A DNA stretch of 12,765 nucleotides from Clostridiales bacterium (GTDB lineage: Bacteria; Bacillota_A; Clostridia; Lachnospirales; Bianqueaceae): assembly GCA_019423265.1 (NCBI GenBank), contig JAHZBS010000054.1, forward strand, positions 1 to 12,765. The letters run 5' to 3'. Numbering within the stretch: the first letter of the stretch is position 1; every line of letters begins with the position of its first letter. The position numbers and the translations under genes were made by a program. The notes beneath the pieces were generated by a model. The model did not search any database. It saw only the letters and a program-made list of their open reading frames with translations, and had not been told where the DNA came from. Below, one piece after another: positions 8,942 to 12,765 of the stretch.

Positions 8942-9817
8942 ATGCGGGATACGCCGATGACGATTACGTCCATGACAGGCGAGGGGGTGATTCCCATCGC
9001 CGTGACGGCAAATCTGCACCATGGAAAGGGCTCAACGCACTGCCATACATTTTTCGAGTTTGTGTATATCGATCACGGGTTTGCACTCCACACGTGTAAT
9101 AAAGTCACCTCCATCGTATCGGAGGGAGACTGGTTTTTGATTCGGCCCAATGAACCGCACAATTACGTCAGCGCGTACAATACACAGCTGTATAACTGTT
9201 TATTTGAGGCGGAAGCGCTGCGGGACAGCATGGATATGTTTCTGTCCCTTCCCGGGATGAAGGATGTGTTGCTCAGCCAGTCTCCCTTCGAGAAGCTGAA
9301 TTTGGATTACGCCCAGCGCCTCAAGCTCAAGACGTGTCTCAATAAGATGATGGCCGAAAGGGAGGAGCGGAAACTGGGGTGGGAGTTGAAGCTGAAAAGC
9401 TTGCTGGAGGACTTCCTTGTTTTCTACGCGCGGGTGTATCATGAGTCCGGCAACATTCTGTTGGAGAACAATGCAAATTTTTCGAAGATCTATAATGTAT
9501 TAAAATATGTGGAAGAGCATTATACGGCCAATATGACCGTCAAGGACATGGCGCAGGCAGCGCAGCTATCCCCGGATTACATGGCGAAGCTTTTTAAGGC
9601 TTCCATGGGACTGACGCCAGCGGAGTATGCCCGGAATTTTCGTATCGCCAAGTCCATGGAGCTCTTGGAAGACACAGACCGGCCGGTGGCAGAAATTGCG
9701 GCGGAACTGGGTTTTTCCGATAGTTCCGTATTTTCAAGGCTTTTTAAGCAGGTGGCCGGCATCTCGCCGACGGCCTTTAAGCGAATATCCGACGAAGAGA
9801 GAGCAAAGGAGAATTGA
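8942..9817 (+). CDS. AraC-family transcriptional regulator inside the operon
   Basis: A 291-residue DNA-binding protein. The N-terminal half is a cupin-type sensor: HHGKGSTHCHTFFEFVYIDHG, then GDWFLIRPNEPHNY near residues 62-75. The C-terminal ~100 residues carry the two AraC helix-turn-helix units: MTVKDMAQAAQLSPDYMAKLF followed by GLTPAEYARNFRIAKSMELL, then PVAEIAAELGFSDSSVFSRLFKQVAGISPTAFKR. It is likely to sense a sugar of this pathway and activate the operon promoter at 5508-5536, where a direct repeat overlaps the -35 (inference). AAAGGA at 8926-8931 (10-nt spacing) supports ATG 8942; ATG 8957 is an alternative. It is 26 nt after the first oxidoreductase and 1 nt before the second, so it is co-transcribed with its probable targets and could form a feedback loop. 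Confidence 0.9.
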   Translation: MRDTPMTITSMTGEGVIPIAVTANLHHGKGSTHCHTFFEFVYIDHGFALHTCNKVTSIVSEGDWFLIRPNEPHNYVSAYNTQLYNCLFEAEALRDSMDMFLSLPGMKDVLLSQSPFEKLNLDYAQRLKLKTCLNKMMAEREERKLGWELKLKSLLEDFLVFYARVYHESGNILLENNANFSKIYNVLKYVEEHYTANMTVKDMAQAAQLSPDYMAKLFKASMGLTPAEYARNFRIAKSMELLEDTDRPVAEIAAELGFSDSSVFSRLFKQVAGISPTAFKRISDEERAKEN

Positions 9818-9818
9818 T

Positions 9819-10913
9819 ATGGCTTTAAAAGTAGCGGTCGTTGGTATGGGTGGCATCGGAAATACCCATGCCGATTGTTATCAGAAGGATGCGTTGGCAG
9901 AGCTTGTCGCCGTGTGCGACGTGAAGAAAGACAAGGCCGACGCAGCAGCGGAGAAGTTTGGAGTGCCGGCATATTATAGTCTGAAGGAAATGCTGGCCGC
10001 CCACCCGGAGATCGAGTCCGTTTCAGTGACAACCTCCGGCTATGAAAATGGAAGCTGGCACTATGTGCCCGCCATGGAGGCTCTCGATGCGGGAAAGCAT
10101 GTGCTCGTGGAAAAGCCTATTTCCAACGATGTGCGGGAAGCGCGGGAGATGGTTCGCTTTGCGGCGGAGAAGGATTTATATCTCGGCTGCAATCTAAACC
10201 ACTATTTTACAACGCCTGCCTATGAAGCTGACGCGCTGATCAAGGATGGCAAGATTGGGGAACCTGTGTACATTCTCCATAAGATGGGGTTTGATGGGAG
10301 CTCCGCCACCTATGGAGGCGTGTCCAGCCCCCGCTGGCAGAGGCCGTACTCCCATGTAAAGGCGTTTTTGGCGCATCCCTTCTCCGTCATGCGGCATTAT
10401 GGAGGCAATATCACCCATGTCCAGTGCTTTATGGATAAGCCGGGCGTCCGCAAGGAGGCGGATGATCTCATGTACTCGATCAATGGGGTGCATGTCCGCT
10501 TTGAGAACGGCAGTATTGGCTACCTGCTTTCCCAGAGAGGGGACGCGCGTTTTGGCCTTGGCGGCTGGTGGAGTTTTGAGATGGCGGGGACGAAGGGTAC
10601 TTTCTGCATTGAGAATTGTGTTGAGAAGTTGACCTACTGGCCGGGTAAAGAAAAGGAGCAGGACCTCCAGGAGCCCATCGTGACCAACACGGGCATAACC
10701 GATTTTGGCTCTACATTCCCAACCCGTATCCACGCATTTTTGGAGGACGTAACCAATGGGGTCCCCAAGGAACATTTGCGCGCGTCGGGACGCGATGCCC
10801 TGGCGACGCTGGAGTACACCTTTGCGGCGATTCGCTCCTTCGAGGAGGGAGGCGCCATTGTGATTCCGGAGGCGCTCCCCAATCTGCACGGAGATCCTTC
10901 GTATGTGTGGTAA
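9819..10913 (+). CDS. Gfo/Idh/MocA-family NAD(P)-dependent oxidoreductase (second of two)
   Basis: A 364-residue paralogue of the protein at 7908. It has VVGMGGIGNTH (G9, G11, G14), an acidic GVPA-preceding strand (AVCDVKKDKAD), VEKPISND with catalytic Lys K99, DGKIGE, SHVKAFLAHPFSVMRHY (H179, K181, H186), VRFENGSIGYL and MAGTKG. It is about 29 residues longer than its partner, partly because of an insert before the HVKA segment (SSATYGGVSSPRWQRPY). As in the partner, the usual active-site Asp four residues before the conserved His is Ala. AAAGGAG (9805-9811) with 7-nt spacing sets ATG 9819, although the frame is open upstream to 9627 inside the AraC gene. Two non-identical dehydrogenases of one family in one operon suggest two steps on related sugars, for example oxidation and later re-reduction (inference). 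Confidence 0.87.
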   Translation: MALKVAVVGMGGIGNTHADCYQKDALAELVAVCDVKKDKADAAAEKFGVPAYYSLKEMLAAHPEIESVSVTTSGYENGSWHYVPAMEALDAGKHVLVEKPISNDVREAREMVRFAAEKDLYLGCNLNHYFTTPAYEADALIKDGKIGEPVYILHKMGFDGSSATYGGVSSPRWQRPYSHVKAFLAHPFSVMRHYGGNITHVQCFMDKPGVRKEADDLMYSINGVHVRFENGSIGYLLSQRGDARFGLGGWWSFEMAGTKGTFCIENCVEKLTYWPGKEKEQDLQEPIVTNTGITDFGSTFPTRIHAFLEDVTNGVPKEHLRASGRDALATLEYTFAAIRSFEEGGAIVIPEALPNLHGDPSYVW

Positions 10914-12300
10914 AAAGCCGAATCTTTTGTTTATCATGGCGGATCAGCTCCGCTATGACGCTTTAGGCTATGCCGGGCGGTTCTCGATCTCGACGCCGAA
11001 TCTTGACCGCCTGGCATCGGAGGGGGCCTTCTTTTCCAAGGCCTACACCCCGATCCCTGTGTGCGCGCCGGCCCGGCAGTCTCTGCTGTCTGGTCGCAGC
11101 GCGGATAGTTTCGGCGCGCTGTGGAATTATGATTTTATTCCAACTAACACGGTCAGAGGAAACGATCCGTCTTGGATCCACGCGCTGGTTGAGAGGGGAT
11201 ATCGAACCTCCCTGGTGGGGCAGTGGCACGCATCCCCCGAGGAAGCTCCCGCCGCCTTTGGATACGAGACGTATATTCCCTTCGGAGAATATGAGGCGTA
11301 TGTCCGGACGACCTACCCCGATATCCAATATACAGGCGGTTGGATGGGGGAGGCGAGCCCCCTGCCTCTGGAAGATTCTCGAACCCATTATATGGCCCGG
11401 CGAACCATGGCGCTATTGGATGAATACGCTGCGGCGGAAGCTCCGTTTTTGCTCATGTGGGATTTTGCAGACCCCCATCTTCCCTGTCGGCCGAGCGAAC
11501 CCTTTGCCTCGATGTATACTGGCGCGGATATTGAGCCGTGGGACAGCTTTGGCGATCCCATGGACAATAAGCCCTATATCCAGCGGCAACAGCTGGTGAA
11601 CTGGGATCTGACACAGACCTCTCGGGAGGCGTATCTGGACTGCATAGCACGGTATTATGGTATGGTGAGCCAACTTGACGACGCCATAGGCCGGGTGCTC
11701 GCTCATCTTGAGGAGCTGGGTCTGGCGCAGAATACGCTGGTGATCTTTACCTCGGATCACGGGGACACCTGCGGCGGACATGGCATGTTAGACAAACACT
11801 ATATTCTGTATGAGGACGTGGTACACATCCCTCTGATCATGCGGCTGCCCGGCGTCGTTCCCAGTGGCATTCGAGTTCAGCGCTGTGTTTCGAACTGCCT
11901 GGATTTGCCGCCGACGATTGAGGAGATCATGGAGCTGCCGCCTTCCGGAGTCCGTCATGGCCTATCCCTTCTGCTGCTGCTGGCCGGAGAGGAACAGCCT
12001 GCCAGACCGAATTACACTGTCTTCACATCCAACGGCCAGCAGTTTGGGCTGTTCACTCAGCGGGGGATTACGGATGGCCGTTGGAAATATATCTGGAATC
12101 TAACGGATATGGACGAATTCTATGACCTGGACGCGGACCCGGGAGAGTTCCATAATCTGATCGCATATCCAATGGAACAGAATACAGAAGTTTTGGCCAG
12201 TATGCGAAAAAATCTGTACGACGCTTTGATACGGCAGGGAGATCCTTTCGCCAAGTCGCCCTGGCTGAAAAAGCAATTGGTCGAAGGCAAGAAACTATAA
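10903..12300 (+). CDS. Type I sulfatase with canonical C-A-P-A-R formylglycine motif
   Basis: A 465-residue sulfate-ester hydrolase. It begins PNLLFIMADQLRYDALG (metal ligand D14) and carries V-C54-A-P56-A-R58-QSLLSG, the complete C-x-P-x-R motif in which Cys54 would be converted to formylglycine. TSDHGDT (D285, H286), then H293 and K298 in GGHGMLDKH, complete the sulfatase active-site set; YEDVVHIPLIMRLPG follows. There is no signal peptide, so it acts in the cytoplasm on an imported substrate. In anaerobes a radical-SAM maturase (anSME) is needed for Cys-type enzymes; none is in this window. The ATG overlaps the preceding oxidoreductase by 11 bp, with GGAG at 10890-10893, pointing to translational coupling. 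The substrate (sulfated sugar, glycan fragment or choline-sulfate-like ester) cannot be assigned. Confidence 0.9.
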   Translation: MCGKKPNLLFIMADQLRYDALGYAGRFSISTPNLDRLASEGAFFSKAYTPIPVCAPARQSLLSGRSADSFGALWNYDFIPTNTVRGNDPSWIHALVERGYRTSLVGQWHASPEEAPAAFGYETYIPFGEYEAYVRTTYPDIQYTGGWMGEASPLPLEDSRTHYMARRTMALLDEYAAAEAPFLLMWDFADPHLPCRPSEPFASMYTGADIEPWDSFGDPMDNKPYIQRQQLVNWDLTQTSREAYLDCIARYYGMVSQLDDAIGRVLAHLEELGLAQNTLVIFTSDHGDTCGGHGMLDKHYILYEDVVHIPLIMRLPGVVPSGIRVQRCVSNCLDLPPTIEEIMELPPSGVRHGLSLLLLLAGEEQPARPNYTVFTSNGQQFGLFTQRGITDGRWKYIWNLTDMDEFYDLDADPGEFHNLIAYPMEQNTEVLASMRKNLYDALIRQGDPFAKSPWLKKQLVEGKKL

Positions 12301-12316
12301 GGAGACGTAGAATACA

Positions 12317-12765
12317 ATGAAAAAGATCATATCGATGGGATTGGCGCTTCTGTTGCTGCTGTCCTGTGGGGCAACGATGGCGGGGTGCCAAAAGGAGAAT
12401 GAGACGAGCACCCCGGCTAACGGAGAGAGCGCGTCCGGAGGAAAAGATAAGACCTTGACTTTGGTGCGCATTGGCAATGACCAGGGCGAGGGGGAGTATT
12501 GGAAAGAGCTGATTTCTAAATTTGAGGATGCCAATCCGGGTGTAAAAATTCAATATGACGAGGCGGCCATCGGAGATGCCATGGATACGAAACTGAATAC
12601 CATGTTCAGTTCGGGGCTGGGGCCGGACTTGATCGGGAACGGCATATTATCCGTCCCCAGCCGCGTGGAGATGGGGCATTATCAGCCCATTACAGAGTAC
12701 TTTAATGCCTGGGATGAAAAGGACGACATCATGCCGAGCGTTTTGGCGAACGGAACGTACAAGGA
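12317..12765 (+). CDS. Sugar ABC-transporter substrate-binding lipoprotein (5' part, runs off the right edge)
   Basis: A frame opens at ATG 12317 and stays open to the window end, giving 149 residues. It starts MKKIISMGLALLLLLSCGATMAGC, a lipoprotein signal peptide: positive N-terminus, Leu-rich core and a lipobox-like MAGC (Cys24), with LLSC (Cys17) as an alternative. A Ser/Gly/Glu-rich linker follows. The mature part begins KTLTLVRIGNDQGEGEYWKE and continues with KFEDANPGVKIQYDE and GLGPDLIGNG, typical of family 1 solute-binding proteins for oligosaccharides. It would be anchored outside the membrane and deliver the sugar to an ABC permease, whose genes are expected beyond the window. AAGGAG at 12299-12304 overlaps the sulfatase stop codon (12-nt spacing). 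The next start lies 16 nt after that stop, so it belongs to the same operon. Confidence 0.85.
   Translation, partial: MKKIISMGLALLLLLSCGATMAGCQKENETSTPANGESASGGKDKTLTLVRIGNDQGEGEYWKELISKFEDANPGVKIQYDEAAIGDAMDTKLNTMFSSGLGPDLIGNGILSVPSRVEMGHYQPITEYFNAWDEKDDIMPSVLANGTYK

Overview
The window looks like a chromosomal stretch from an anaerobic, probably gut-dwelling Firmicute of the class Clostridia, most like the Oscillospiraceae/Flavonifractor side. This is inferred from the moderately GC-rich coding sequence, the strong AAGGAG ribosome binding sites, the clostridial-type ferritin-like protein and MATE transporter, and the carbohydrate-oriented AraC regulators. No rRNA, tRNA, CRISPR array, transposase or phage gene was seen.

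Left part (1-4770): the 5' end of a probable AraC-type regulator runs leftward off the window edge. It is divergent from a full-length, cytoplasmic GH2 beta-galactosidase (287-3274), which ends at a clear intrinsic terminator (3297-3319). A stand-alone MATE-family efflux transporter follows (3434-4762).

Middle (4770-5680): a convergent ferritin-like diiron protein (minus strand, 4795-5313) is followed by about 366 bases without a gene. This gap holds the ferritin promoter candidate, an inverted repeat, and a near-ideal housekeeping promoter (TTGCAA-17-TATAAT) with an A/T tract just upstream. That promoter faces right into the main operon.

Right part (5680 to the end, and beyond): at least seven tightly packed co-directional genes. 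In order they are a xylose-isomerase-like TIM-barrel protein, a sulfatase-superfamily hydrolase with Thr in place of the formylglycine Cys, a Gfo/Idh/MocA oxidoreductase, an AraC regulator, a second Gfo/Idh/MocA oxidoreductase, a canonical CxPxR sulfatase, and the beginning of a sugar ABC-transporter substrate-binding lipoprotein. Gaps run from -11 to 26 nt.

Working model (inference): the lipoprotein captures a sulfated (or otherwise esterified) sugar or glycoside outside the cell. An ABC permease, presumably encoded beyond the window, imports it intact. The two sulfatase-superfamily enzymes lack signal peptides and would remove ester groups in the cytoplasm. The two NAD-dependent oxidoreductases and the TIM-barrel protein would then oxidise, epimerise or cleave the sugar. 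The operon has no classical glycoside hydrolase, so a redox-type (keto-sugar) glycoside cleavage route is worth considering. The internal AraC protein is the likely inducer-responsive regulator. The substrate cannot be told from the sequence.
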